The notes beneath the pieces were generated by a model that made no database searches, was not told where the DNA came from, and saw only the letters and a list, made by a program, of their open reading frames with translations. Positions 20,570-28,909 of a stretch of DNA of 29,977 nucleotides are shown one piece after another (position 1 is the stretch's first letter; each line of letters begins with the position of its first letter). Source of the DNA: a virus; IMG/VR virus record IMGVR_UViG_3300031951_000862, positions 1 through 29,977 of that record; one strand, 5' to 3'. The translations under genes and the position numbers were made by a program.

Positions 20570-21358
20570 ATGCCGGAGATTAATCAGCCTCCTTGTCCTA
20601 CACACGGTGTACTTCCGCGTGCCCTTCACGAACATAGTTTTCGCGGCATCGTTGAAGTCATTGAAGAAATCCTAGGGACGATCAGCGGCGTGGGCACAGT
20701 CAGTTACTCGCATTGTCCCCAAGGGTATCCTTGGAATTTCGAGGGCGTTGTCCGCGCTCTAGAAGATTTAAACGTAAGTATTAGCGGAATAGCCCCCGGT
20801 GTTATCGGCGGTTCGGGCATTTACATCACCGAAAGCGGGGGTGTTTCTGTTGTAAACGCCAACTACGGCGTCATAACCTCCGGAGGACTGGGCGCAGGGA
20901 CTAATGTAGCCTTTACCTACGCCCCTGGTAAAACAATAATCAACACATCCGCTGTTCTTAGCGGAGCGGCAGTTGCTGTCAACGTCCAAGAAACTGCGCC
21001 AATTGGTGTTGACGGTGTACTTTGGTACAACACAAGACAAGGTCGTCTTTTTGTTTATGCCTCGGGCGATTGGTATCAAACCAATTCAGATTCCTTTGCT
21101 CTGAAGGGAGCCTATCCACCTTCTGGTATAGGCAACACGCAACAACGCCAAGACGGAACTCTTTGGTACAACACGCAGCTCGGATCGCTCTTTATATACG
21201 ACACTACGACAAGCGGGTGGTATGAGACAGCGCCTGGGGACAAAGGAGCCTCGTATTCGACCGGAGCACCGATCCCCGAGAAGGAAGGAGAACTCTGGTA
21301 CTCACCCAATGAATCTGTGCTCAAAGTTTGGAATGGTACTCAATGGGTTTCGGTGTAA
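20570..21358 (+). CDS. Tail-fibre-like protein with three C-terminal 'LWYNT' repeats
   Basis: A 262-residue protein from ATG 20570; TTG 20567 just upstream is also possible, and GGAGG at 20551-20555 serves either. The N-terminal part holds PCPTHGVLPRALHEHSFRGIVEVIEEILG and a Gly/Val-rich middle. The C-terminal 110 residues carry three copies of one beta unit: GVLWYNTRQGRLFVYASGDWYQT, GTLWYNTQLGSLFIYDTTTSGWYET and GELWYSPNESVLKVWNGTQWVSV. The same unit occurs in the 186-residue protein at 12872. Such units occur in phage fibre and baseplate-associated proteins. It opens the distal fibre cassette. Confidence 0.75.
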   Translation: MPEINQPPCPTHGVLPRALHEHSFRGIVEVIEEILGTISGVGTVSYSHCPQGYPWNFEGVVRALEDLNVSISGIAPGVIGGSGIYITESGGVSVVNANYGVITSGGLGAGTNVAFTYAPGKTIINTSAVLSGAAVAVNVQETAPIGVDGVLWYNTRQGRLFVYASGDWYQTNSDSFALKGAYPPSGIGNTQQRQDGTLWYNTQLGSLFIYDTTTSGWYETAPGDKGASYSTGAPIPEKEGELWYSPNESVLKVWNGTQWVSV

Positions 21359-21361
21359 ACT
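21356..21361 (+). promoter_or_regulatory. -10-like hexamer TAAACT made from a stop codon, 29 nt before ATG 21385
   Basis: The TAA stop of the fibre gene is the first half of TAAACT. Weak match but conserved spacing. Confidence 0.35.
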
Positions 21362-21384
21362 GAGCAAGTCTCACATCATTCGAC

Positions 21385-21504
21385 ATGGCCAAACCCAAAG
21401 GGCAGACCCTCATTGAGTCAAAACCTAAGAAAACCCGTCAAGGCCAAGGGCTCCACTCGAAGCCCAGTCACGGGCGCAAAAAAACGAGGGGCCAAGGCAA
21501 GTAG
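21385..21504 (+). CDS. Very small basic protein (39 residues)
   Basis: A short open frame with an ATG at 21385 and a TAG at 21502-21504. It encodes a Lys/Arg/Gly/Gln-rich peptide starting MAKPKGQTLIESKPKKTRQG and ending HGRKKTRGQGK. The regular basic composition looks like a ribosomal-protein-like or nucleic-acid-binding peptide; I recall similar small basic ORFs in cyanophages, but no function is established. It fills the only gap between two fibre genes exactly, and its TAG starts TAGACT, the hexamer of the next gene. Confidence 0.68.
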   Translation: MAKPKGQTLIESKPKKTRQGQGLHSKPSHGRKKTRGQGK

Positions 21505-21507
21505 ACT
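21502..21507 (+). promoter_or_regulatory. -10-like hexamer TAGACT made from a stop codon, 27 nt before GTG 21529
   Basis: The TAG stop of the 39-residue gene opens TAGACT. The spacing supports the GTG at 21529 as the start of the next gene. Confidence 0.45.
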
Positions 21508-21528
21508 TAGTTAAAGTAATTTTGAAAA

Positions 21529-22002
21529 GTGGCATTAACCGTTTTTAGGGCTGGAGAGAATATCAACGCCGGCGATATTGTCGCCGTGACTTCTAACAGC
21601 GTGGCCCGCAAAGCTGTTGTTGGAGACGCTACACGGTTTAAAGCTGTCGGCGTCGCTATTACCTCCGGTCCTGCTGGTTCCCCTTTTCAAGTTATTGTCG
21701 ATGGCGAGGTCCATACTTTTTCGGGCCTCGTTCCCGGCGATTTTTTGTACCTAAGCAACACTCCTGGCAGCTACTACACCAGTTACTACCCGATTGTTTC
21801 GGGCCTTAGTGACACCCTTTACGGCTCCGCAAATGTCGCCCCTTTTGCCCGAGCTATTTCGACTTCCGGCGCGGTTCTCCAACCCTCAACTTCCCTGTTA
21901 GCTGATGTAGGGGCGGCTTACATCGTCACGGAAGACACTCCCATTGAAGGTATTTACACAATTCTTACTGAAGACGGCAGTATAATTGAGCAAGAGGGCT
22001 GA
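21529..22002 (+). CDS. Beta-rich structural protein, GTG start
   Basis: A 157-residue protein beginning LTVFRAGENINAGDIVAVTSNSVARKAVVGDATRFKAVGVA, followed by PFQVIVDGEVHTFSGLVPGDFLYLS. The 'G..i.aGD.V......v.ka......a.G.a...' layout resembles small phage surface or decoration proteins, but it sits in a fibre cassette here. The C-terminus has YIVTEDTPIEGIYTILTEDGSIIE. It has no Shine-Dalgarno; GTG is chosen because it fits both the N-terminus and the -10-like spacing. The next gene starts 5 nt after its stop. Confidence 0.7.
   Translation: MALTVFRAGENINAGDIVAVTSNSVARKAVVGDATRFKAVGVAITSGPAGSPFQVIVDGEVHTFSGLVPGDFLYLSNTPGSYYTSYYPIVSGLSDTLYGSANVAPFARAISTSGAVLQPSTSLLADVGAAYIVTEDTPIEGIYTILTEDGSIIEQEG
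21981..21986 (+). promoter_or_regulatory. Consensus -10 TATAAT inside a gene, 27 nt before GTG 22008
   Basis: A perfect TATAAT lies within the last codons of the preceding gene (S-I-I-E). Although the two genes are only 5 nt apart, the hexamer keeps the 27-nt distance seen elsewhere. Confidence 0.5.
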
Positions 22003-22007
22003 GCAAC

Positions 22008-22910
22008 GTGGCATCTGAAAAGATCTCTCAATTTAATAGTCTTATTACCGTTGCCAGCGGTGACTACTTTCCCGTAGTCGACATTTCGGAGACCGTAGAC
22101 GCAAACAAAAATAAACGTGTACAAATTGGTGTTCTTGACGATCGTTTTGTAAACGCTGACGGTGACACTGTAACCGGCACTTTGACCGCAAGTGGAATCG
22201 TTGTTCCTAGCGGCGGTTCGCTGACGATTCTTGATGGCGCTTCGGTTACCGGTTTACCGGACACTACTCAGCTCATCAATCGATCTATCCCCGAAATTAA
22301 TCTGGAGTTGATTAAGGGCGATACTTGGGACGGTTTTTATATGTACTTGCAGGAGGCTGATGGCTCTCCTGCTGATCTTTCTAATTCAACTGTTAACTCC
22401 TACGCTCGTACTTCTACGTACGGCGTCATTACCGATCTTAATACTACTATTGTTACTCCCGGTTCTGGTTATATTCGTGTTTGGGCTTCTTCCGCTCAAA
22501 CCGCTCAGCTTCCTATTACATCGGGCCAACAGATCTATTGGGATGTTCAGCGCACACATGATGCGTTAGCAGCATCTGTCTCCGGATTTACTAACAGCGC
22601 GTCCGGCACTCTGGCTGTGGTTGCGTCTACGTATCCTGGTATTTCTCAGTACGATTCTGTAATCATCAGTGGTGCCGCAGTATCTGGGTTGCCTGCTAAT
22701 GTTTACAATGTTTTGTATCCTACTAATGCAAGCGGTCAAAATCGTTTAAACCTGATTACTTCTTCTGTTCCTTATCAGTTTTCTATTCCTGAACTCTCAA
22801 CTTCTGGTACAAATGTTGCCGCTACGGGCGTTTATGCAACTGGCATTGCGCTTTATTCGCGTAGAATAGACACATTGGTTCGGGGAATTGTTTTTGTTAA
22901 CCTCCCCTAA
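22008..22910 (+). CDS. Fibre-like structural protein, GTG start
   Basis: A 300-residue beta-rich protein. Residues 3-45 (EKISQFNSLITVASGDYFPVVDISETVDANKNKRVQI) form a fibre N-terminal module also found in the last gene of the window (KISALSDIGTSVASNDTFVLVDVSDPTTPNKKIQQ). In phage fibres such N-terminal units are thought to anchor the protein to the virion. Residues 40-90 have a collagen-like or shaft-type Gly/Val/Thr pattern; residues 97-170 (IPEINLELIKGDTWDGFYMYLQEADG) suggest an immunoglobulin-like domain. No membrane segment. It is followed after 16 nt by a large paralogous fibre gene. Confidence 0.72.
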   Translation: MASEKISQFNSLITVASGDYFPVVDISETVDANKNKRVQIGVLDDRFVNADGDTVTGTLTASGIVVPSGGSLTILDGASVTGLPDTTQLINRSIPEINLELIKGDTWDGFYMYLQEADGSPADLSNSTVNSYARTSTYGVITDLNTTIVTPGSGYIRVWASSAQTAQLPITSGQQIYWDVQRTHDALAASVSGFTNSASGTLAVVASTYPGISQYDSVIISGAAVSGLPANVYNVLYPTNASGQNRLNLITSSVPYQFSIPELSTSGTNVAATGVYATGIALYSRRIDTLVRGIVFVNLP

Positions 22911-22926
22911 CTTCGGGTACTGACAG

Positions 22927-24687
22927 ATGGCTGACGTCAACGCGACTGTTATTACTATTGGTCGGTCAGCGCCGATCCCTAAAGGCCAACAGACCATGGA
23001 GGAGAGCCTCCCGGTCGTTGTCGCTAGTGATCAGTCTGCTGTTCCCGTTAGTGTTCAGAACCAGCAGATCTCTGAAGTTAGCCTGAGTCTGCTCGGTATC
23101 CCTCGTGTCGAGACTGCTCTCGGCATTTTCTCTGACGTCACCACCTACGACATCAACCCCAGCGAGTGGGCGAGCGAAGGCGGTGGCGTTACTCAGCACC
23201 TTGCCAGCGAGAGTGCTGCCAAGATTGCTGTTCCTGCAGCCAGTGGCAGCGCTAGTCAAATCCTGAGCAGCCGCCGGTTCTTCCGCTACCAGCCGGGCCG
23301 CGTCAGCTCCGCTACGTTCGGTGTCCGGTTCTCCGAGTCGACGGACGCTACCGACGTTAAGAAAGCCGGTGCTTTCGACGAGAAGGACGGTTACTACTGG
23401 GAAGTTCAAGGTGGTGGTCAGGACTTCAGCGGCGACTACCGCACCAGCAAGAGCTTCAACTTTTTCTGCGTTCGCCGAAGCAGCGCGTTCGAAACCAACA
23501 TCCCTGGCGTTCGCACTCCGGACGCTAGCGATGGCGACGTTGGTAATGCTGGCAGCGATCTCGTTATCGTCCGTGGCGGCCTTACTTATGTTCATGCTGC
23601 CCTTTACGATCGCAGCCTGCGTGATGCAACGAGCGGCGTCAACATTGGTAGTAACGCTTCGTCTACAGGTTCGACGACTGTTACGTCGAATTTCTTAACA
23701 GTCGCTAGCGGTAATCAGTACACCTACGAGTACCGTGTTCCTCGGCGTTACTTCTCGGGGGACCGGCTTGATGCTCAGACTGCCACCCAGTTCTACTCTG
23801 ACCGGACGCCTGGTCGGTCTAGCTTTACACTGCACGCTAGTGGTACTACTAATACTCCTCTAGTTTCCTATATCGACGGTACTACCGTTACCGACGCTAA
23901 CGGCAACGTTCAGACCGACACCTCTGCCTGGGACTTTGACGTCACTAAGGTGACGATGCTTAAGGTCGACTACTCCTGGTACGGTGCTGTCGGCGCTCGC
24001 TTCTTCGCCTACGTTCCCAGCTCCGCCACTACCGGCGACGCCTCGTGGGTGCGCGTCCACGACATTCGCACTTCAAACCAGCTCGTTAGCCCGAGCCTCT
24101 CGAATCCGACTCTGCCTATTACCTACGTTGCGCAGAAATTTAACAGCGGCAACGAATCTGCTGTATATAAATACGGGGCTAGCTATTATATCGACGGCGG
24201 CGACACAGGCACCGTTGTTGCTCGCTCCCAAAGCAACGCCAACGACCGAAGTGTAACGACCGCTGGTGAGGCTCTGTTGGCTCTGCGGGTGAAGAACGAG
24301 GTAAATGGTGTGCGTAATAGAATGCAGACGTATCCCACTCGATTAGGTGTCGGTTCTAGCGCTAGGGGCACTGTGAAGCTTATCAAGAATCCCCTGGCAG
24401 TCTCCGCTCTCCCGACCTTCACCAGCGCTGGTTCGTTGAGCCCCATCGAATACGCCGACATTCCCTCGGGTACGACCCCGACCGTCAGCGGCGGCGTCAC
24501 TGTGGCAACTTTCTATGTTGGTGCAGGCGGTACAGATATCGATCTGTCGCCGTACTTCGCGTATAACAAAGACTACCTGTCCTACCCTTTAACTGCTACC
24601 TCCGGCGACGCTCTCTATGTTGTCGCCCAGAGTGCTGCCGGTACGATGAGTATCAGTAGTGCCCTGACCTGGGAAGAACAAGTTTGA
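22927..24687 (+). CDS. Large fibre/adhesin-like virion protein, paralogue of the next gene
   Basis: A 586-residue protein. Landmarks shared with the next gene: EVSLSLLGIPRVETALGIFSDV (about 50-70), RRFFRYQPGRVSSATFGVRFSES (about 115-140), DGYYWEVQ, WDFDVTKVTMLKVDYSWYGAVGARFFAYVP (about 334-365), YIDGGDTGTV (about 420) and a final LTWEEQ. The 'W..DLTK......Y.WyG.G..rf' block is widespread in fibre-like proteins of marine phages. It has an extra segment of about 130 residues between the first and second blocks that the paralogue lacks. Strong C-ending codon bias suggests high expression. Likely host-range or receptor-binding function, by inference. Confidence 0.78.
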   Translation: MADVNATVITIGRSAPIPKGQQTMEESLPVVVASDQSAVPVSVQNQQISEVSLSLLGIPRVETALGIFSDVTTYDINPSEWASEGGGVTQHLASESAAKIAVPAASGSASQILSSRRFFRYQPGRVSSATFGVRFSESTDATDVKKAGAFDEKDGYYWEVQGGGQDFSGDYRTSKSFNFFCVRRSSAFETNIPGVRTPDASDGDVGNAGSDLVIVRGGLTYVHAALYDRSLRDATSGVNIGSNASSTGSTTVTSNFLTVASGNQYTYEYRVPRRYFSGDRLDAQTATQFYSDRTPGRSSFTLHASGTTNTPLVSYIDGTTVTDANGNVQTDTSAWDFDVTKVTMLKVDYSWYGAVGARFFAYVPSSATTGDASWVRVHDIRTSNQLVSPSLSNPTLPITYVAQKFNSGNESAVYKYGASYYIDGGDTGTVVARSQSNANDRSVTTAGEALLALRVKNEVNGVRNRMQTYPTRLGVGSSARGTVKLIKNPLAVSALPTFTSAGSLSPIEYADIPSGTTPTVSGGVTVATFYVGAGGTDIDLSPYFAYNKDYLSYPLTATSGDALYVVAQSAAGTMSISSALTWEEQV

Positions 24688-24697
24688 CGGGTGACTC

Positions 24698-27046
24698 ATG
24701 ACGACTTTAAGCGGGTTTTATCAGCTCCCCGATGACGCTGCGCCTGCTGGTCGCACTCAAGTCGAAGCTGATCTTCTCAACTACCTAGACGGTCAGCTTC
24801 TTTACGCCTCGGGCACTGATGTACCCGTAACAGCGCCCGTTAACGAGGTCGTTGTGTCTTCGGGCACCGCGTACCCCGTGGTGATTACAAACACCGTTGA
24901 TTCGCAGATTCCGATTCTGTATGGCAACGATGTTCAATCTGAGATTTCGTTCACACTGCTCGGTGTCCCTAAGGAAGAGCGTCAATTAGGTCTGTTTTCG
25001 GTTGTCAATAGCTACGGCGCCGATCCTCAAAATTGGCGTGTCAATGTCGGAGGTGCAGCTAGTTACACTTATTACTACGACCCGACTGATTACACATTTG
25101 CTGGCGAATACGGTTATTACTCGCGTGAAGTCAAATCTGAAAGTGCGCTGCAGGCGTATGTGTTCCCGCCTCCGCGTAGCTTCGAATATCCGTTCAATGA
25201 CGGCACTGGTCGTTTTCCTGGTGATCAGACCAATGGTGTGATGACCCAGTTCTGGGAGACCAAGCGGTCTTTCCGGTACCAGCCTGGTCGCATCACTGGC
25301 GTCACCATGGGCGTCAACATGACGACCAACAGCCAGCACACGGGTGAAGTGATCACCTGGGGTGTCCGCAACTCGGTTGGCGATGGGTACTACTTCCAAC
25401 TTGAGCGCGGTACAGATCTGTATGTTGTTCGCCAGACGCCGGATCTAGGCACACTCAAGGTGCCCCGCGACAGCTGGAACGGCGACCCGATCACAGTCAA
25501 CAGCCCAGCCGCGTGGAGTTTTGACCTCACCAAGGTCACCATGTTCGCCATCCAGTTCGGTTGGTACGGTGCAATCGGCGCTGAGTTTCTGGCGTATGTA
25601 CCTAACGGGCTGCGGGATGCCCGCTGGGTGCGGCTGCACAGCATTACCGCGTCGAACGAATACAGCGTGCCGAGTCTTCGGTCGCCGTTCATGAAGGTGT
25701 TCGTCCAGGCCCGCTCGACCGCCGGTACGACTCAACCCGCTTTCATCAATCTGTACGGCAGCAGCGTCTATATCGACGGTGGGGATGACGGTACCCTACG
25801 CACCGGTAGCGCTTCGCTCGACACACCCAAGTTGATCGACGCGACTGATCGGGCGATCATGGGTCTGCAGCTCAAACCCTCCATTAACGGAGTTGCAAAC
25901 CAGCAAAACATCTACCCGATCAGTCTTGGTCTCCGATCCGACGTGGATGCCAAGGTCACCATGGCGTTCCAGACGATCGACGACAACATCAATTACACGC
26001 CTGGTTTCGGTACCAACCTCAGTCGCGGCACGAGCTCCAGTATTCCTGTTACGCGACTCGATGACGTCACTCTGAGCGGCAATTTCCCGAATATCTCGGG
26101 TGAGCTCGTTGGCAACCTTAACTACCTGGACGGTCGTCGAGTCAAGGTCGAAGGGGCGGGTATCTACCGCACACACATCACCAACTACGACTCGGGTCTA
26201 TCTCAGATCAGCGTTGATCGTGTACTTCCGGCCGGTGTGACTTCGATTCGTCTGTCGCGATTCAACGCGTGGGCGATGAGTAGTGGCACGATTCCTAGTG
26301 GAGTCACCGTCGGATCGTTGTTCTACCGCACTGGCGGCGGGTATTGGCGCCTGGGTCTGGTTCCTCAGGCTAACACTGCTAACTGGGATCCTGAGACTCA
26401 GCAGGTGTGCTGGTTTGCCTCTAAGTATCCCGGCCTGAACTACAACGCTTTGGGCTCGGTTACTGGAGAGACTCCGTTCCCTGTGGAGCCTTATTTAATT
26501 CAGAGTTTTGTTGTCGCAACTGGCTCGACCAACACGACGATTACGGCAGGCGGGCAGTCCATCTCCGTTTCGGGTGTCAGCCCTTATCCGCTGCGTGTTG
26601 TCGCTGAGCTTCAGGACAACGCATCGGTGCAGGATGTTCTGTACTCCACAACTCAGGAAGCCAACATCACGATTCCTGGCAGTGGTCTGATTGAGTCCCT
26701 GCCAACTTGGACTGCTAGCGGCGTCACCCAGACGTCCACCTCTGCTGGTGGCATCACCTACGTGCCTAGTGTGTTCGAAAATGCACCGAATGACCCTAAT
26801 TCGGCCGCTTTGATCGACACTCAGGGTTATCGGGTACTGGCAAGTCCGAACCGCGTGGCGACTTACTTCGTACAAAGCGGTGAAGCTGTTCAGTACGACT
26901 TAAGCCCTATGTTTGGCCCGGATCGTATGTTCATCGGCGGTCGTCCCGGCACTGTTGAGAACACTGGCGCCTTGTTTGTTACTGCTTCGGCCCGCAATGC
27001 CTCCGGGTATATCACTGCTACACTTGATTGGGAGGAGCAACAGTAA
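24698..27046 (+). CDS. Large fibre/adhesin-like virion protein (782 residues)
   Basis: Shares with the preceding gene EISFTLLGVPKEERQLGLFSVV, KRSFRYQPGRITGVTMGV (about 190), DGYYFQLERG, WSFDLTKVTMFAIQFGWYGAIGAEFLAYVP (about 273-302), YIDGGDDGT (about 358) and the terminal LDWEEQ. The N-terminal 85 residues and a block at about 430-650 are unique to it; that block includes DDVTLSGNFPNISGELVGNLNYLDGRRVKVEG. The gene pair therefore arose by tandem duplication with separate insertions. The stop overlaps the next start (TAATG). Role as a receptor-binding fibre is inferred. Confidence 0.78.
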   Translation: MTTLSGFYQLPDDAAPAGRTQVEADLLNYLDGQLLYASGTDVPVTAPVNEVVVSSGTAYPVVITNTVDSQIPILYGNDVQSEISFTLLGVPKEERQLGLFSVVNSYGADPQNWRVNVGGAASYTYYYDPTDYTFAGEYGYYSREVKSESALQAYVFPPPRSFEYPFNDGTGRFPGDQTNGVMTQFWETKRSFRYQPGRITGVTMGVNMTTNSQHTGEVITWGVRNSVGDGYYFQLERGTDLYVVRQTPDLGTLKVPRDSWNGDPITVNSPAAWSFDLTKVTMFAIQFGWYGAIGAEFLAYVPNGLRDARWVRLHSITASNEYSVPSLRSPFMKVFVQARSTAGTTQPAFINLYGSSVYIDGGDDGTLRTGSASLDTPKLIDATDRAIMGLQLKPSINGVANQQNIYPISLGLRSDVDAKVTMAFQTIDDNINYTPGFGTNLSRGTSSSIPVTRLDDVTLSGNFPNISGELVGNLNYLDGRRVKVEGAGIYRTHITNYDSGLSQISVDRVLPAGVTSIRLSRFNAWAMSSGTIPSGVTVGSLFYRTGGGYWRLGLVPQANTANWDPETQQVCWFASKYPGLNYNALGSVTGETPFPVEPYLIQSFVVATGSTNTTITAGGQSISVSGVSPYPLRVVAELQDNASVQDVLYSTTQEANITIPGSGLIESLPTWTASGVTQTSTSAGGITYVPSVFENAPNDPNSAALIDTQGYRVLASPNRVATYFVQSGEAVQYDLSPMFGPDRMFIGGRPGTVENTGALFVTASARNASGYITATLDWEEQQ

Positions 27047-27600
27047 TGGCCGACGGTTTAATTGCTGCTCTAAACCTCAGCGATGTCGCGAGCGTAGATA
27101 AAACTTGGGATAATTTAGGTGCGAACGTAACTTTTACAGTTAGCGGCACTTCGTACGCGATTAACGTCACTGGCGAAGACATTACGCAGCTGAGCGGCGC
27201 TCATTTCGCCAATAACGAAGATTTCTTCCAGCTCCGTAATTTAAGTTCGCCAGTTCAGCCTCGCCTAAACAGCGTTTCTTTCCTGGTTTCGAGTGGAAAT
27301 TCGCTCGACACGACCCGTTTAGACAAACATAACCCGGTATCCAGCGGGTTTTACCAGCTCAGCCAGGGTTCGCTGAGTGGCGTGGCGGTTCAGACGAACG
27401 GGGTCAACATTGGCAGCATCGGGGGCTCGCCTTTTTCTGCATCGGGCGCCGTTAGTCCTATTTATGTCAGCCAACTGAAGCTCACGTCCGATTTTCGCGC
27501 CGCCGATACATTCGGTTCGGGCGTAATGGCGTCTGGAATGCGGGGTATTCCCGTTGAATACGGCGATCTTATACTGTACATACGGACAGAAAACGCATGA
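27046..27600 (+). CDS. Fibre-cassette structural protein, function unknown
   Basis: A 184-residue beta-rich protein starting MADGLIAALNLSDVASVDKTWDNLG. ATG 27046 is chosen over an in-frame start at 27028 because GGAGGAG (27031-27037) lies 8 nt before it and the TAATG overlap couples it to the preceding gene. Residues 30-60 (VTFTVSGTSYAINVTGEDITQL) look like a small beta sandwich. Its TGA overlaps the next ATG (ATGA), again coupling. No family recognised; position suggests a fibre accessory or trimerisation part. Confidence 0.72.
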   Translation: MADGLIAALNLSDVASVDKTWDNLGANVTFTVSGTSYAINVTGEDITQLSGAHFANNEDFFQLRNLSSPVQPRLNSVSFLVSSGNSLDTTRLDKHNPVSSGFYQLSQGSLSGVAVQTNGVNIGSIGGSPFSASGAVSPIYVSQLKLTSDFRAADTFGSGVMASGMRGIPVEYGDLILYIRTENA

Positions 27601-28907
27601 CTCAGAAATACGGTCTTGGTGTTGATAACAATCTGTCTGACGTTGAAGATAACGTTCAGGCTCTGAGGCAACTGGGCTTTGAGCCCTCAGATCTGTTCAT
27701 CTTGCAGAACACTGGCGCATCCGGTGTTACTGCGACTGATTACGCCAACATTTCGGGACTAACGTTTAACCTCGAAGCTCAGGTTGTCGGTGCTCTAAAC
27801 CGAGCTTCTGGGGTCGTTAACTCCCAAAGTCTGTATATCGCCAATTCCGGCGACGTCAGCGTGGGCTCGATTTACGCCAACATTGTTAATTCTGATCGCG
27901 GATACGCAGATTTAAATAACGCAATTTATGCTACATCGAGCGGTTCGTACTTCTCGACCACAAATCCCTCGGGTAACTACGGCCAAGGCGGTCAGTACAA
28001 GCTCGGTCCGGTGCGGGCCACGACTCTGACTGCTGCTGGCGCTGAGTTCCGTAACACCACTGTGACGGATTGGAGCTCTCGGTACGCCAGGTACAAACAA
28101 TATCTTGTACTTAAGACTGAAAACGGCGCAACAAACCAGTATGTGCCGACTTACCTTGCACCTCCAACGGTAATGCAAGGTAATGCACTTTGGTTCGACA
28201 GCGAGTTCAGCACCTTTACAGTTGACGGCTCGAACAAAGTCTCCGCATGGCAGGATGTTCTGGGGCGAGGCACATTAGCGCAGACAACTTCTGCGTCTCA
28301 GCCAACGTATACGACGAACCTGCTGAACGGTAAGCCCGGCGTGGTATTTGCCGGCAGCCAGAGTCTGACGATGCCTGAGTTGCATCCTCTGGTACCTCAG
28401 GCCGCTACTGTCGTCACGATTTTCCGTACTGCAGATACGTCTTATAACATCCTGGGTACGACGAATAGCACGTCGAATCGTTGGCGGGATACTGGCGGAA
28501 ACGGCAACTTGGGTCTATTTACGCGGGCGATTGAAGCTGACTTCCCGTTAAACATGCCCGCTGTAGGTAACTACTACAGCAGCATTCGAATTAGCCAAAC
28601 TTACGGGCTTGAATTCAGGCTTAATAGTTACGCTATCGATTACAAGCCAGGTTCTGGTTTTATATATGATGCTACTGGTGAGTTTATTGTTGGTCGTAGT
28701 GTTTCTACGGCTGGCACGTTTACTGGCGATATCTACGCTATTTGTATCTTCAACCGTATATTATCTGACCAAGAATTAGCTACTATAGAAGAGTACTTCG
28801 CCTGGCGTTACGACTTCGTTTACGATCCATCCCGGACTCAGACATTAGAGCTTGAGGCTGGCGGTGATATTGACGACGAATTCGACAATGCCTTCGTGTT
28901 TGGCTAG
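27597..28907 (+). CDS. Fibre protein with concanavalin-A-like (LamG) lectin domain
   Basis: A 436-residue protein. Residues 1-190 form a fibre-like N-terminal part (LSDVEDNVQALRQLGFEPSDL, then LYIANSGDVSVGSIYANIVNSDRGY). Residues about 195-415 match the LamG/concanavalin fold: ALWFDSEFSTFTVDGSNKVSAWQDVLGRGTLAQ, GKPGVVFAGSQSLTMPE, TVVTIFRTADTSYNILG and the closing FTGDIYAICIFNRILSDQELATIEEYFAWRY. Such domains bind carbohydrate, so recognition of host surface sugars is plausible. The C-terminus is acidic (GGDIDDEFDNAFVFG). It starts in an ATGA overlap with the upstream gene. Confidence 0.82.
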   Translation: MTQKYGLGVDNNLSDVEDNVQALRQLGFEPSDLFILQNTGASGVTATDYANISGLTFNLEAQVVGALNRASGVVNSQSLYIANSGDVSVGSIYANIVNSDRGYADLNNAIYATSSGSYFSTTNPSGNYGQGGQYKLGPVRATTLTAAGAEFRNTTVTDWSSRYARYKQYLVLKTENGATNQYVPTYLAPPTVMQGNALWFDSEFSTFTVDGSNKVSAWQDVLGRGTLAQTTSASQPTYTTNLLNGKPGVVFAGSQSLTMPELHPLVPQAATVVTIFRTADTSYNILGTTNSTSNRWRDTGGNGNLGLFTRAIEADFPLNMPAVGNYYSSIRISQTYGLEFRLNSYAIDYKPGSGFIYDATGEFIVGRSVSTAGTFTGDIYAICIFNRILSDQELATIEEYFAWRYDFVYDPSRTQTLELEAGGDIDDEFDNAFVFG

Positions 28908-28909
28908 TC

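Noticed and set aside
22966-23595. 209-codon antisense frame in the first large fibre gene
   Set aside because: Shadow of a highly biased coding sequence; low-complexity Ala/Val product.
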